Source of the DNA: Planctomycetaceae bacterium
Lineage (GTDB): Bacteria > Planctomycetota > Planctomycetia > Pirellulales > Lacipirellulaceae
Reading direction: 5' to 3'
Length of the DNA stretch: 64,000 bases
Assembly: GCA_002702655.1 (NCBI GenBank)
Contig: PABB01000015.1
Span: 62,001 to 126,000 of the forward strand
Below, piece by piece: positions 34,365 to 43,303 of this stretch; within the stretch, counting starts at the first letter, position 1; each line of letters starts with the position of its first letter. A model generated the notes under the pieces. That model had not been told where the DNA came from and ran no database searches. It saw nothing but the letters and a program-made list of their open reading frames with translations. Made by a program: the position numbers and the translations under genes.

Positions 34365-35450
34365 TCACCGGCGGCGTCGCATGCCAAACAGTGCCAAGCC
34401 TGCCAGCGCAAGCATCGAGGTCCCGGGTTCCGGAACGATTTGCAGCGATACCGCGCTGAAACCGTCCCAGTTGGTGACGTTCCACGTGCTGGGATCGGTG
34501 GCGTAGTCGACTCCGGTGATCCCATTGATCAAGAACGGGCGCGAATCGACATACTCCGCGGCGAGGTTGTCGAGGGCCACAACGTTCAACTTGGCGCCGG
34601 GCGTTAACATGGTGATCGTCGATCCATCGGCGGTGATTCGCTCTTCAAAATGCACGCCCAGCGTGGCGACCGACGTGCCGCCAAGAATTAGATCGGCTCC
34701 TTCTTCGACGGCGTCAGCTCGCAGCGTCGAAGCTCCCAGCAACGTCAGCGAGGATCCGATCGCGTCGCCGGAGAAAACATTCTGGATGTCTCCGCCCGAG
34801 GTGCTGCCGTTGGCGTCGATGTCGATGCTCGTGTTCGTCATGACGACATTGGCCGTTCCGTCGCCATCGTCGCGCAGGCCGAACTGGTCCACGACATTGA
34901 ACACGGCGTTGGCAATCGAACCGGGCGTCGGCCCTTCGAACTGGACGGTGTCCTGCGCATTGAAGGTTGTTCCGTCAATGATCAAGCTGATGAACTGATT
35001 CTGAAACACAATGTCGTCGGTGACCGATGTGACGACGCCGCCGCTGAAAGTGCTCGTGCCCTCGAAGTTGATAATGTCGTTGACCTCGAGCGTGGCGCCC
35101 GTGAACGAAAAGGTCGAGTCGGAGTTGATGTCCAGGTCGTTCCCAGCGCCGGTGATGCTGAGCATGGAGCCGGTCAATAGCGTGAGCGATCCGGGGCCGA
35201 AATCGACCTCGCCGGCGGCCTCCACAGTATCGCCGTCGATGATCAGGTCGAGAGTAATCGCATTGGTGGTACTGTCCTGGATAGGATCGCCAGCCGGGAT
35301 GGAGCCCGTGCCGTCCGACATAGTGTTCCAGTTTGCTTCGTCAAAGAAGTCGCCGCCCGCGGGGCCGACGAAGAAATACGTTTGCGCTTGCGCGGCGGGG
35401 GCGAGGGCAAAGCAGGCCAATGCGGCGAGCATACACAGTTTGTTTCTCAT
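34365..35450 (-). CDS. PEP-CTERM protein, stand-alone FVGPAGGDFFDE module
   Basis: 361 residues from an ATG preceded by GAGGTCA. A signal peptide (MLAALACFALAPAAQAQ) leads straight into YFFVGPAGGDFFDEANWNTM, then a right-handed-beta-helix-like series of short strands (DLIIDGDTVEAAGEV, SLTLLTGSMLSITG, DTVQFEGPTPGSIAN). It ends in VPEPGTSMLALAGLALFGMRRRR. The whole mature protein is a paralogue of the C-terminal half of the neighbouring propeller protein, including the segment TDPSTWNVTNWDG near its end (DDPTAWNIENWDG there). The pair probably arose by duplication and domain fusion. Function unknown. Confidence 0.9.
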   Translation of the reverse strand: MRNKLCMLAALACFALAPAAQAQTYFFVGPAGGDFFDEANWNTMSDGTGSIPAGDPIQDSTTNAITLDLIIDGDTVEAAGEVDFGPGSLTLLTGSMLSITGAGNDLDINSDSTFSFTGATLEVNDIINFEGTSTFSGGVVTSVTDDIVFQNQFISLIIDGTTFNAQDTVQFEGPTPGSIANAVFNVVDQFGLRDDGDGTANVVMTNTSIDIDANGSTSGGDIQNVFSGDAIGSSLTLLGASTLRADAVEEGADLILGGTSVATLGVHFEERITADGSTITMLTPGAKLNVVALDNLAAEYVDSRPFLINGITGVDYATDPSTWNVTNWDGFSAVSLQIVPEPGTSMLALAGLALFGMRRRR

Positions 35451-35621
35451 TAGGCTGACCTCAATAACTCAAAGGTTGTCGAAAACTACGTCAACGTCAT
35501 TCTAGCCGTGCTCGACAAATCCGGCCGTGCCCGGCGTCGAGCGCCGCAGAACGCTGCGAAGCAAACAGCCGAAGCCTTCTCAAAGACAAACGGCCCACTG
35601 TGACAATCTGGGTTCGGCGAG

Positions 35622-38621
35622 TCAACAAAATTCGCCGCGAACTTCCCCCGGGCTTTCTCGGCGGCGGCGGGCGATGGCCGCGGCGACGACGACGATCGCC
35701 GCCAAACTCCACGTTGTCGGCTCGGGGACGACTCCGGCGGCGACCGCGGCGGAGCCGGCGCCGTACGTCGATTGCCAGGCCGACAGATCCAACGCGTCGA
35801 CCGTACCGTTGCCGTCGGCGTCGCCTTGCGCCTTCGTGGCCCCCGCGGCCAGGCCCGCGTTTTGCTGCCACGCGAGGAAGTCGGCGCCGTCGACCACGCC
35901 GCTGCCGTCAAAGTCGGCGTCGATCGCCGAGGTGACGAACGTGACGTCGCCGGTCAGCACGGCGCCCGTGTCGGCGGCGCGGTACTCGAACGAGAGCTCC
36001 TGCACGCCCCCGCTGGCGAACGCAGCGCCCAGCGACTCGACGCGGCCGGGGCCGAACGTGGAACTGCCCAGCAGAAACCGCTCGGACAGCACCGAATCGC
36101 TGGAACCGCCCGTCTCGTCCCACGTTTCGCCGATGCCGTTGCCAATCGTGCTGTCGCCGTCGGGGCCGTCGATCGCGTCGAGGGCCTGGTCGCTAAAGCT
36201 GTTCCAGCCGGCGAAGTTCAAGTCGCCCGTGGCGCTGGTGATCGTGTAGCCGTCGATCTCAAACGTGGCTGAGGAATCGTTGCGAATCGAAACCGTGTTG
36301 AGCGTGGTGTTCACTTCCAGCGTCAGCGCCGAGGCGACTACGCCGGTGGGATCGTCGGTGGTGACGTACAGGCGGTCGAGGTCGAAGAATTCGCCGACGC
36401 CGCCGAAGTTGTTGTTGACGACAAAGCGGACCGAATTGCCGTCGCGCGTCGATGAGATGCTGCCAACGCCCAGCGATGCGAATCCCTGGTTGTTGTTGTT
36501 CGCCAGGATCTCGTACGAGTTGGCATCCTTGTCGAGTTTCAGCACGAATGTGTAGGGATCCGACTGCGAAAGCGACAGTGGCGACGCGGAAATGGGCGTG
36601 CCGCCGCCCAGGGCGGTGCCGGTCACTTCCAGACCGCCGCTGGAGTTGCGGCCGATGACCGCCTCGGCCGTCACGGTGCTGCCGCCTTGTTCGCCTCCGT
36701 CATTGTCCAAAAAGTCGAACCGAATCTGCTCCAACTCGCCCGGATTGAAATCGGCCGTGTTGGCCGTACCCGTCGCGAAATTCCAGCCGGCGATCTCGGC
36801 GACGATCCACGCCTGTCCGCTGGTGATATTGGGGATATCGAGAAAGTTCGTCGCGAACAGATCGTTGTCGTTTTGGACGCGAAATACGCCGTTGAGAACC
36901 GAAGAGTTCGACAGGTCCGCGTCGACATCCCAGTCGTCGCCGTTCGTGCCGCTGTTGGTCGTGTCGATCAACTGCGTGCCGTTGGGGTCGTTGAATTGAA
37001 AGTCTTCGAAGATGGCGGCCTGAGCGGCGACGGGCGTCAGCAGCGTGAGCGCCGCGGCCAGCCCCAACCACAGCCCGGCGCGATGCAAGCGTGATCTGGT
37101 CATGTCGGTCTTCTGGGGCAAGGGGGAGTTCACGGTGCGAATCGTTGCCGGCGCGAATTGCCTGCGGGCCCGAGCGGGCGTGACGGAGCGGACGACAGCC
37201 AGCGAAGCAATCGCCAGCACGCCCAGCACCCACGCGGTCGGCTCCGGCACCGCAAACAACGCGGCGAACGCGGCGGCGCCGTTGGCCGCTTCGTAGGCGG
37301 TCTTGAAGGCGCCGAAGTCCGCCAGATCGTTGACGCCGTCATTGTTCAAATCGCCCAGTTGATAGGCCTGCGCGGGCGACAACGCCGACAGGTCCATGTC
37401 GCCCCCGGCCACAAACAGCGTCCAGTCGGCGGCGGACAGCGAGCCGTCGAAGTTCAGGTCGCCCACCTCGAACCGCTCGCCGCCGTTGCCGACGAAGTTG
37501 ACATTGGCCGTGCGGGTCACGCCGCCGGTGAAGGTGAGCGCGATCGCCAGATCCTCGGTCGGATTCTTGATCCACGAACCGCCGGCCTGGCTCAACACGA
37601 CTTGCTGGTTGTTCGCCAGATTGCCGCCATTGCCGCCGACGACCGCTTCGGACAGCACGCCCGTCGTGGAGGTCGACACGGCCCAGTCGTCGTCCGCGTC
37701 GACCGACCCGTCGCCGGGCCCCGCGGCGTTGTCATAGTTGTCGGTGATCGTCTTCCAGCCCGCGGCGTCGAGCGCACCGCTTGCCGAAGTCAGCGTGTAA
37801 GATTGCAGCCCCGCGAGCGAGCCGCCGCTGGTGTTGATCAGCTTCATGACGCCGGTCGTGCGGTCGACTTCCAGCGTGAGCAGATCGGTCAGCGGGTTGG
37901 AGTCGGCCACGGCAAACCGATCGATGGCGAAGAACTCGTCCCCGTCGCTGCCGAAATTGTTGTTCACGACGAATCGGACCGAATTGCCGTCCCGGCCCGA
38001 GGAGACCTGCCCGGAGCCCAGCGATTGCGACGGATTGGAGCCGTCCTTGTAGAACACCTCGTACGTGTTGGACGTCTTGTTCAGTTCCAGCACCATCGTG
38101 AAGTCCGCCGACTGGTCGGTCGGCAGCAGCAACTCGGTCGCGATGTCCGTCGAGCCGTTGCCAATCGCGTCGCCGCGCAGCTCGATGTTGCCGGACGTGT
38201 TGTCGCGGGAGATCTGCATTTGGGCGGTCACCGTGCTGCCGTCCGTGCCTGTGTCTTCGTTGATAAAAGCGAAGCGGATCTCCTCCGGCTCGCCCGGATC
38301 GGCATTGCGGAACGCCCACCCCGACATCGTGGCCACCAGGAACCGCGAACCGCTGGTGACATTGTCAATTTGCAGGAAGTTGTCCGCGAAATTCTCGTTG
38401 TCCTTCGTGATGAAAAAGTCGCCGTTGAACGTTTCGGCAGGGACCATGTCGTCGATGTCGACCGACCAGCCGTTGCCCGGGTTGGCGGTGTTGGCCACGA
38501 AATCCAGTTCGATGAAGTTGCCTTCGTTGAATTCGAACGATTCCAAGTCGACGGCGCGGCTGGTCGAGGCGGACCAGGCGGCGAGCACGAGGGCGGCGGC
38601 AAAAGGGGCGAATCGAGTCAC
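35622..38621 (-). CDS. Tandem PEP-CTERM protein: two complete PEP-CTERM proteins in one open frame
   Basis: 999 residues if translated through. The GTG at 38621 follows GGGAG. Unit 1 (1-506) has a signal peptide (FAAALVLAAWSASTSRA), a beta-sandwich domain ending in a dockerin-like part (VGDLNFDGSLSAADWTLF, LGDLNNDGVNDLADFGAF) and a full sorting signal, VPEPTAWVLGVLAIASLAVV (458-477). After ~29 residues without a stop comes unit 2, which starts with its own Met507, an AGAAGA ribosome-binding site 5 bases upstream and a second signal peptide (LGLAAALTLLTPVAAQA). It repeats the beta-sandwich (both units contain DGNSVRFVVNNNFG) and ends in another dockerin-like pair and VPEPTTWSLAAIVVVAAAIA. Two genes whose first stop was lost, or two proteins made by readthrough plus internal initiation, fit equally well. 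Confidence 0.8.
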   Translation of the reverse strand: MTRFAPFAAALVLAAWSASTSRAVDLESFEFNEGNFIELDFVANTANPGNGWSVDIDDMVPAETFNGDFFITKDNENFADNFLQIDNVTSGSRFLVATMSGWAFRNADPGEPEEIRFAFINEDTGTDGSTVTAQMQISRDNTSGNIELRGDAIGNGSTDIATELLLPTDQSADFTMVLELNKTSNTYEVFYKDGSNPSQSLGSGQVSSGRDGNSVRFVVNNNFGSDGDEFFAIDRFAVADSNPLTDLLTLEVDRTTGVMKLINTSGGSLAGLQSYTLTSASGALDAAGWKTITDNYDNAAGPGDGSVDADDDWAVSTSTTGVLSEAVVGGNGGNLANNQQVVLSQAGGSWIKNPTEDLAIALTFTGGVTRTANVNFVGNGGERFEVGDLNFDGSLSAADWTLFVAGGDMDLSALSPAQAYQLGDLNNDGVNDLADFGAFKTAYEAANGAAAFAALFAVPEPTAWVLGVLAIASLAVVRSVTPARARRQFAPATIRTVNSPLPQKTDMTRSRLHRAGLWLGLAAALTLLTPVAAQAAIFEDFQFNDPNGTQLIDTTNSGTNGDDWDVDADLSNSSVLNGVFRVQNDNDLFATNFLDIPNITSGQAWIVAEIAGWNFATGTANTADFNPGELEQIRFDFLDNDGGEQGGSTVTAEAVIGRNSSGGLEVTGTALGGGTPISASPLSLSQSDPYTFVLKLDKDANSYEILANNNNQGFASLGVGSISSTRDGNSVRFVVNNNFGGVGEFFDLDRLYVTTDDPTGVVASALTLEVNTTLNTVSIRNDSSATFEIDGYTITSATGDLNFAGWNSFSDQALDAIDGPDGDSTIGNGIGETWDETGGSSDSVLSERFLLGSSTFGPGRVESLGAAFASGGVQELSFEYRAADTGAVLTGDVTFVTSAIDADFDGSGVVDGADFLAWQQNAGLAAGATKAQGDADGNGTVDALDLSAWQSTYGAGSAAVAAGVVPEPTTWSLAAIVVVAAAIARRRRESPGEVRGEFC
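37101..37114 (-). promoter_or_regulatory. Internal ribosome-binding site and start codon of the second PEP-CTERM unit
   Basis: On the minus strand AGAAGA (37114-37109) stands 5 bases before an ATG (37103-37101) that opens MTRSRLHRAGLWLGLAAALT, a normal signal peptide. It lies inside the 3-kb open frame and would let the downstream unit be made on its own. Confidence 0.65.
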
Positions 38622-38640
38622 GGTGGAGGTCTCCCGAAAT

Positions 38641-40167
38641 TCAGCGATGGCGACGCGCAGCAGCAACGCCGGCCAGCGTTGTCGATGCGAGGGTCGCGAG
38701 AGGAAGGCTTGTCGGTTCCGGTACGCCCGCCAACAAGGCGGCCAGCGCCGCGGGGCCGTGGGCGGTGAGGAAGGCGGACTTAAACAGGTCGAAATCAATC
38801 AGGTCGTTGAAGCCGTCGCCGTTGAGATCGCCGGCGGCGTAGGCGTCCACCGCCGACAGTTGCGACAAATCGGCGTCCGCGCCGGCGAGGAACAACTGCC
38901 AGTCGGCCGCATCCAGGGCGTGGTCGAAATTCAAATCGCCCGCGATCCGCAACGTCTGCTCAAACGCCAAGCCGAGGTTGGCGCCCAGCGCCAGGAAGCG
39001 ATCGATGTTCTCCCCGGCCAGAAACTGCGTTTCCAGCGTGATGGAGAACTCGGCGTTCAACTGATCACGGCCGAACTTCGCGCCCGTGTCGTCCTGCAAC
39101 AACGCGGTGAGCGTACGGACGCTCGGCTCCAGATCCAAAAAGTTCTGCCACAGCGGATCGGACTGGTAGGCCGGCAACACGTAGCCGAAGTGACCCTCTT
39201 TGCCGTTGACCGTCGAGTGGAAGTCGATGACGTAGTCGACATCGCCGCCGGTGTCAGTGAGCGCCGCCGTGGCGACCGTGCGCACTTCGTCGACGCTGTC
39301 GTACAGCGGCGGGTCCCAGGCGCGATTAGGGTCGACGGTCGGCGATTCAACCGTGCTGCGGTTGTAGCCGGCGAACCGCCCGTCGGGATTGACCATGGGG
39401 TACACGTAAAACTCCGCCAACCGCCGCAGCCGCGCCGCCTCCGGCGAGTCGCCATCCAAGAAATCGACCAGTCCCTCCAGCGTGTAGTTGCCCAGCGTCT
39501 CGTTGGCATGCACGCCGCCGAAGAGGACCACCTTCTTCTTGGTCGTCGCCGGGGAGGCGGAGTCCGTGAGCTTGTAGCCGTACAGATCGTGCGGGCCGAT
39601 CGTGCGGCCCAGGTCATCGATGCCGCCGGGGGATGCGCCGATCACCAGCGACGCGTCGCCGGTGGTCGTCGGCGACACCCAGGGGCTGCTCGCGCGGCTC
39701 TGCACGTCAGCGGCGACGCGCTCGGTCGGGTAGGGCAGGCCGTACGCCACGTAGACCGAGTCGCCGTTGAACGGCTGCTGGTTACTGAACGCGAACGTGT
39801 CCTGCGACGTGCTGAGCGTGTTGTTGTCAAAAAACTCCCAGCTCTGCTGGTCGTAGCTATAGACCATCGCGTGACCCGCCAGGCTGCTGGCGCCGGTGTT
39901 GAAGTTGTCGCCAATGCGGAATTGCGGGGTCAGCCCCGCCACGCCGTCAGCGCGGAAGTACAGCCACTTCCACTGCCCCGGGTTGAAGTTGTCGCGTCCC
40001 GCGAGCGTGACCGTCGTGCCGGCGACCGACGAGTTGGCAAGATCCAGCCCCCCCTGGTCGAAGTCTGCGCTCAGCGTGATCGCGCCGTCCGCGGTGCGCA
40101 TCGTCAGCGCGGCGGCCGTCAGGGCTAGCAGCGCGAGGCGTCGCAGAGATCGCAGGGCAGGGGGCAT
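38641..40167 (-). CDS. PEP-CTERM zinc carboxypeptidase (M14 family)
   Basis: 508 residues from the ATG at 40167. A signal peptide (LRRLALLALTAAALTMRTADG) is followed by a beta-sandwich N-domain and an M14 peptidase core. The zinc motif is FGGVHANETLG (His220, Glu223), the third ligand DFHSTV (His317), and the catalytic Glu379 lies in SITLETQF; NPDGR and NRAWDPP supply the usual loop residues. The N-domain plus peptidase arrangement recalls the cytosolic-carboxypeptidase-like subgroup, here made secretory. Dockerin-like repeats (AGDLNFDHALDAADWQLF, AGDLNGDGFNDLIDFDLF) and VPEPTSLPLATLASTTLAGV follow. It removes C-terminal amino acids from an unknown exported or external peptide. It lies 47 bases after the gamma-glutamyltransferase gene and 19 bases before the tandem PEP-CTERM gene, so an operon is likely. 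Confidence 0.88.
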   Translation of the reverse strand: MPPALRSLRRLALLALTAAALTMRTADGAITLSADFDQGGLDLANSSVAGTTVTLAGRDNFNPGQWKWLYFRADGVAGLTPQFRIGDNFNTGASSLAGHAMVYSYDQQSWEFFDNNTLSTSQDTFAFSNQQPFNGDSVYVAYGLPYPTERVAADVQSRASSPWVSPTTTGDASLVIGASPGGIDDLGRTIGPHDLYGYKLTDSASPATTKKKVVLFGGVHANETLGNYTLEGLVDFLDGDSPEAARLRRLAEFYVYPMVNPDGRFAGYNRSTVESPTVDPNRAWDPPLYDSVDEVRTVATAALTDTGGDVDYVIDFHSTVNGKEGHFGYVLPAYQSDPLWQNFLDLEPSVRTLTALLQDDTGAKFGRDQLNAEFSITLETQFLAGENIDRFLALGANLGLAFEQTLRIAGDLNFDHALDAADWQLFLAGADADLSQLSAVDAYAAGDLNGDGFNDLIDFDLFKSAFLTAHGPAALAALLAGVPEPTSLPLATLASTTLAGVAAARRHR

Positions 40168-40214
40168 GGCGGGACGGGACCGGAACAGGTGAGTGCGTAA
40201 TCTTGTGCGGCGGG

Positions 40215-41924
40215 TCACTCGGCGGCTGCGGCGTTCGTGCGGCGGGGGTCGGCCACGCCCAAGAGCGTGCCGTCGGGCTGGTACTGCGCGGCGTTGCCTC
40301 CGCCGAAATAGTGGCCGTTTCGCCGGCGGGGTTTCATCCGCCAGCCGCGGCGCTGCATTTCCGCGACCCACGCGGCGTCGGCGTCGTCTTCATAGTCGAC
40401 CACGTTGGGCGGCTGTCGCGAATTGTGCGGTCGCTGCAAATGATACCGCGACGCGGCCAATGCTTCGTCCAACGGCTGCTCGCGCTCCAACACGCGACAG
40501 AGCAGTTGCAGCGTGGTGGTCGGGATTCGCTGCCCGCCGGGGATGCCCAGCGCCAGCACCGGCTCGTCGCCGCGGGTCACGATCACCGGCGCGATCGTGC
40601 TGCGCGCTCGTTTGCCGCCGCCGGCGTGATTCACGGACGCGGGATCGTGCGTCGAAAAATTGCTCATGCTGTCGTTCAGCAAGACGCCGGTGCCCGGCGG
40701 CACGACCGCGGCGCCAAAGTGCAGGCTGAGCGACTGCGTCAGGCTGACCATATTGCCGGCCGCGTCGACCACGACCAGGTGCGTGGTGCTCGCGTCGGGC
40801 AGGGCGTCGGCGCTGGTCTCGATCGTCGCCGGCTCGGATTGGGCGTAGGGCGCCCGCGGGTCAAGTTCCGCCGCGTGCGCCGCGAACCGCTCGGCAGCCG
40901 CCTGCCCGGCGAGTTGCAACGCCGCGGCCCGCGCCGGGGGCTTGTCGCCGATTGCCTCCTGAACTTCCGGATAAACGCACTGCAACACGCGTCCCAAGCG
41001 GTCGGCCTGCGCGGCTTCGATGTTTGCGTCGCTCGAGTCAAGCGGCAACTGATTCAGCGCCGCGAGCGCCGCGGCGACCGTGGCGCCGCCGTTGAGCGGC
41101 GGCGGGCACGTGGCCACCTGATAGCCGGCGAAATCGACCAACAACGGCTCGCTAACTTCCGCTTTGTAGGCGGCAAAATCGTCGACGCTCAAACTCGAGC
41201 CGCCGGCGCTGGCCGCAGCGACGATCGAACGGGCAATGGGGCCGCGATAAAACGCATCAACGCCGCCAGCGGCAACGGTGCGGAGCGTCGCGGCCAAGTC
41301 GGCGTTCACCAGCCGCGCTCCCACGGGGGGCGCCTGGCCGTCGCGCAGGTAGATGCTGGCCGCTTCGTCGTCCTGCCGCAGCGAGGAGACTTTCGCGGCG
41401 AACATGCCGTGCATCACGTCGTCGATCACCACGCCCCGCTCGGCCAGGTCCGCGGCCGGGGCGACCAACTCGTCCCACGGCTGCGAGCCCCACCGGCGAT
41501 GCGCCTCGTCCAGACCGGCCAGCAGCCCCGGCACGCCGGCCGACAGGTAGCCGACCTCGCGCCGCGTCTTGTGCAGTTTGACAAACTCCTCGGGATCGAG
41601 CGCTGCCGGCGATGTGCACAGCGCCACAATCGACGTGATCTGCCCGCTGGCGCCGTCGCGGTACAGCAAAATCAACTTGCCGCCCAACCCCGAGCCGTAC
41701 GGCTCGGCCACGCCCAACGCGAGCGACGTGGCAATGGCCGCATCGACGACGTTGCCGCCGTCGCGCAGCACCTGCAGCCCGATTGCGGTCGCCTCGGGAT
41801 GCCCGCTGGCGACCGCGTAGTGCGAGCCGCGGGCGACCTGCTGGGCGCTGCTTGGCCGCGACCCCAGCGAAATCAGCAGTGCCAATGCGACGCCAGCTGT
41901 AGCAACGGTTCGCAGAAGAAACAT
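40215..41924 (-). CDS. ggt: Gamma-glutamyltransferase
   Basis: 569 residues, the usual precursor length, with a signal peptide (VATAGVALALLISLGSRPSSA). The autoprocessing site is STTHLVVVDAAGN, with Thr380 as the expected new N-terminal nucleophile of the small subunit. Substrate-binding elements follow: LLNDSMSNFS, RARSTIAPVIV (matching the SSMSPTIV loop of E. coli GGT) and GIPGGQRIPTTTLQ. It should hydrolyse or transfer gamma-glutamyl groups from glutathione or gamma-glutamyl peptides in the periplasm. It is the first gene of a run with an M14 carboxypeptidase and the tandem PEP-CTERM gene, a grouping that suggests extracytoplasmic peptide or glutamate scavenging. Confidence 0.95.
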   Translation of the reverse strand: MFLLRTVATAGVALALLISLGSRPSSAQQVARGSHYAVASGHPEATAIGLQVLRDGGNVVDAAIATSLALGVAEPYGSGLGGKLILLYRDGASGQITSIVALCTSPAALDPEEFVKLHKTRREVGYLSAGVPGLLAGLDEAHRRWGSQPWDELVAPAADLAERGVVIDDVMHGMFAAKVSSLRQDDEAASIYLRDGQAPPVGARLVNADLAATLRTVAAGGVDAFYRGPIARSIVAAASAGGSSLSVDDFAAYKAEVSEPLLVDFAGYQVATCPPPLNGGATVAAALAALNQLPLDSSDANIEAAQADRLGRVLQCVYPEVQEAIGDKPPARAAALQLAGQAAAERFAAHAAELDPRAPYAQSEPATIETSADALPDASTTHLVVVDAAGNMVSLTQSLSLHFGAAVVPPGTGVLLNDSMSNFSTHDPASVNHAGGGKRARSTIAPVIVTRGDEPVLALGIPGGQRIPTTTLQLLCRVLEREQPLDEALAASRYHLQRPHNSRQPPNVVDYEDDADAAWVAEMQRRGWRMKPRRRNGHYFGGGNAAQYQPDGTLLGVADPRRTNAAAAE

Positions 41925-42035
41925 GGGCGGGCAGCTTCACGCGCCTGGCATGTCACAGCGGCGGGACGCGGCCGTCGGATGCCGAGGGCAGGAGGTGGCA
42001 GGCATCTGCGCATCGCAGACGCCGATAGCATGCAA

Positions 42036-42067
42036 GGCGGGCTCCGCCATCGTGTGCGAAGCCCGCC
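42036..42067 (-). terminator. Hairpin between PEP-CTERM gene and ggt
   Basis: GGCGGGCT (42036-42043) and AGCCCGCC (42060-42067) are perfect 8-bp inverted repeats with a 16-base loop in the 200-bp gap. It is downstream of the PEP-CTERM stop on the minus strand and could end that transcript before ggt. No T-run is visible. Confidence 0.35.
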
Positions 42068-42124
42068 CGCGAGAATTCATGACCGCGCCGCCGCCTCCGT
42101 TGCGAAGGCGGCAACGCTGGTTAG

Positions 42125-42970
42125 TCAGCGGCGACGGCGGCGTGCCACGGCCATGCCGGCCAAGCTCAAACCAGCCAGGATGACCGTCGACGGTTCGGGA
42201 ATGCCGGGAATCAGCCCCGGGTACGGATTCATGTCTGTCAGGTAGATCCGATCGATCAACACGCTGTCCTGCGACAGGTCGTTGTTGAGCGTCAACCGCA
42301 GCGACTCGACGCCCCGCGTTGGATCGAGAATGCCGCCGGTGAGCGTGGTGAACGACGCCCCCCCGTCCTGCGAGAAATGGACTTCCATCTTGCTGGTGTC
42401 CAGATTCGCGGCGACCACGGCGATCAGCGAGGTCTCGGTCATGTTGAGCAGCGCCGACGGCGTATCGACTGCTCCGGTTCCCACGGCGTTGCCGAAGATC
42501 GTGACGGTGTTGTCGTCTTCGCGTTGGATTTCAAATTCGGCGGTGACGAAGGTCGACCGGGGATCGAACTGAATGAGCGAGATGCGGATCTCTTCGTTCT
42601 CCGCCGTGTCCAGCGAATTGGGGTCGAACGCAAAGCTCAATTCCATGACGCCGTACAGGCTGCCGGTCGAAAAGCTGTCGGTGTCGACATACGTGGTGCC
42701 AAAATCGGTGTTGGCCTTCAGCGACGCGTCGAGTTGCCCCGAGCCGTTGGTCTTCACGTCGACCAAGTCGGCGTCAACGTCCCACAGATGGCCGGTGCCG
42801 GCGTCGTTGGCGGCTGCTTCGATCGCTGTGCCGCTGGGATCGCTGAATTGGAAGTCTTCCAGAATGCCGCCATGAGCGGCGGCGGCGGTGAGCGTGGCGA
42901 GCGCCAGCGCGGGCAGGCTGCGCGCAACGGGACGCAACCGCCCCAGGGTCGTCGAAATCAGATTCGGCAT
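42125..42970 (-). CDS. PEP-CTERM protein, single beta-sandwich unit
   Basis: 281 residues from an ATG with GGAGATG ~6 bases upstream. The signal peptide (LPALALATLTAAAAHGG) is followed by ILEDFQFSDPSGTAIEAAAN, closely like AIFEDFQFNDPNGTQLID in the second unit of the tandem PEP-CTERM protein, so they are paralogues. The beta-sandwich continues with LWDVDADLVDVKTNG, ENEEIRISLIQFDP and ILDPTRGVESLRLTLNNDLSQDSVLIDRIYL. It ends IPEPSTVILAGLSLAGMAVARRRRR, a PEP-CTERM signal without the dockerin-like insert found in its paralogues. Carbohydrate or surface binding is a guess from fold only. Confidence 0.9.
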   Translation of the reverse strand: MPNLISTTLGRLRPVARSLPALALATLTAAAAHGGILEDFQFSDPSGTAIEAAANDAGTGHLWDVDADLVDVKTNGSGQLDASLKANTDFGTTYVDTDSFSTGSLYGVMELSFAFDPNSLDTAENEEIRISLIQFDPRSTFVTAEFEIQREDDNTVTIFGNAVGTGAVDTPSALLNMTETSLIAVVAANLDTSKMEVHFSQDGGASFTTLTGGILDPTRGVESLRLTLNNDLSQDSVLIDRIYLTDMNPYPGLIPGIPEPSTVILAGLSLAGMAVARRRRR

Positions 42971-43111
42971 GAGATCATCTCCAAAGCGGCCATTCGAAGT
43001 ACGTGCCTCCTCCCCCCCGAGCGCGCGAAACGCCGGGAACGCTGTGATCTTAGTCGCCTGGTGCGGGAAACGCCAAAAGATTTGGCGAACGCCGCGAAAG
43101 TACTTGAAGCT

Positions 43112-43127
43112 TGTGAAAAAATTCACA
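43112..43127. promoter_or_regulatory. Palindrome in a divergent promoter region, candidate operator
   Basis: TGTGAA-AAAA-TTCACA is a perfect 6-bp inverted repeat with a 4-base A centre, AT-rich in a GC-rich setting, in the 333-bp region between the minus-strand PEP-CTERM gene and the plus-strand DUF1559 gene. Its size and symmetry fit a dimeric helix-turn-helix regulator. The rest of the region holds no gene. Confidence 0.45.
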
Positions 43128-43191
43128 GGTGCGGTGCGACCGATAACGGGCAATTGGTGCGCAAAAACGACAGAAACGGGGCATCCCGCGC

Positions 43192-43221
43192 TTGCCTGCG
43201 GCCGGCAGAACTGGCTAAGAT
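43192..43221 (+). promoter_or_regulatory. Probable promoter of the DUF1559 gene
   Basis: TTGCCT (43192-43197), 18 bases, then TAAGAT (43216-43221) form a moderate sigma70-type promoter ~80 bases before the DUF1559 start. Confidence 0.45.
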
Positions 43222-43303
43222 CAGCGCGAGGCGTCGTGGTCGTCAGATGGTTCTTGCTGCGTGCGCTTGCGCGCCCATGTCGAGTTCGACGGGAGTCCAT
43301 GCT

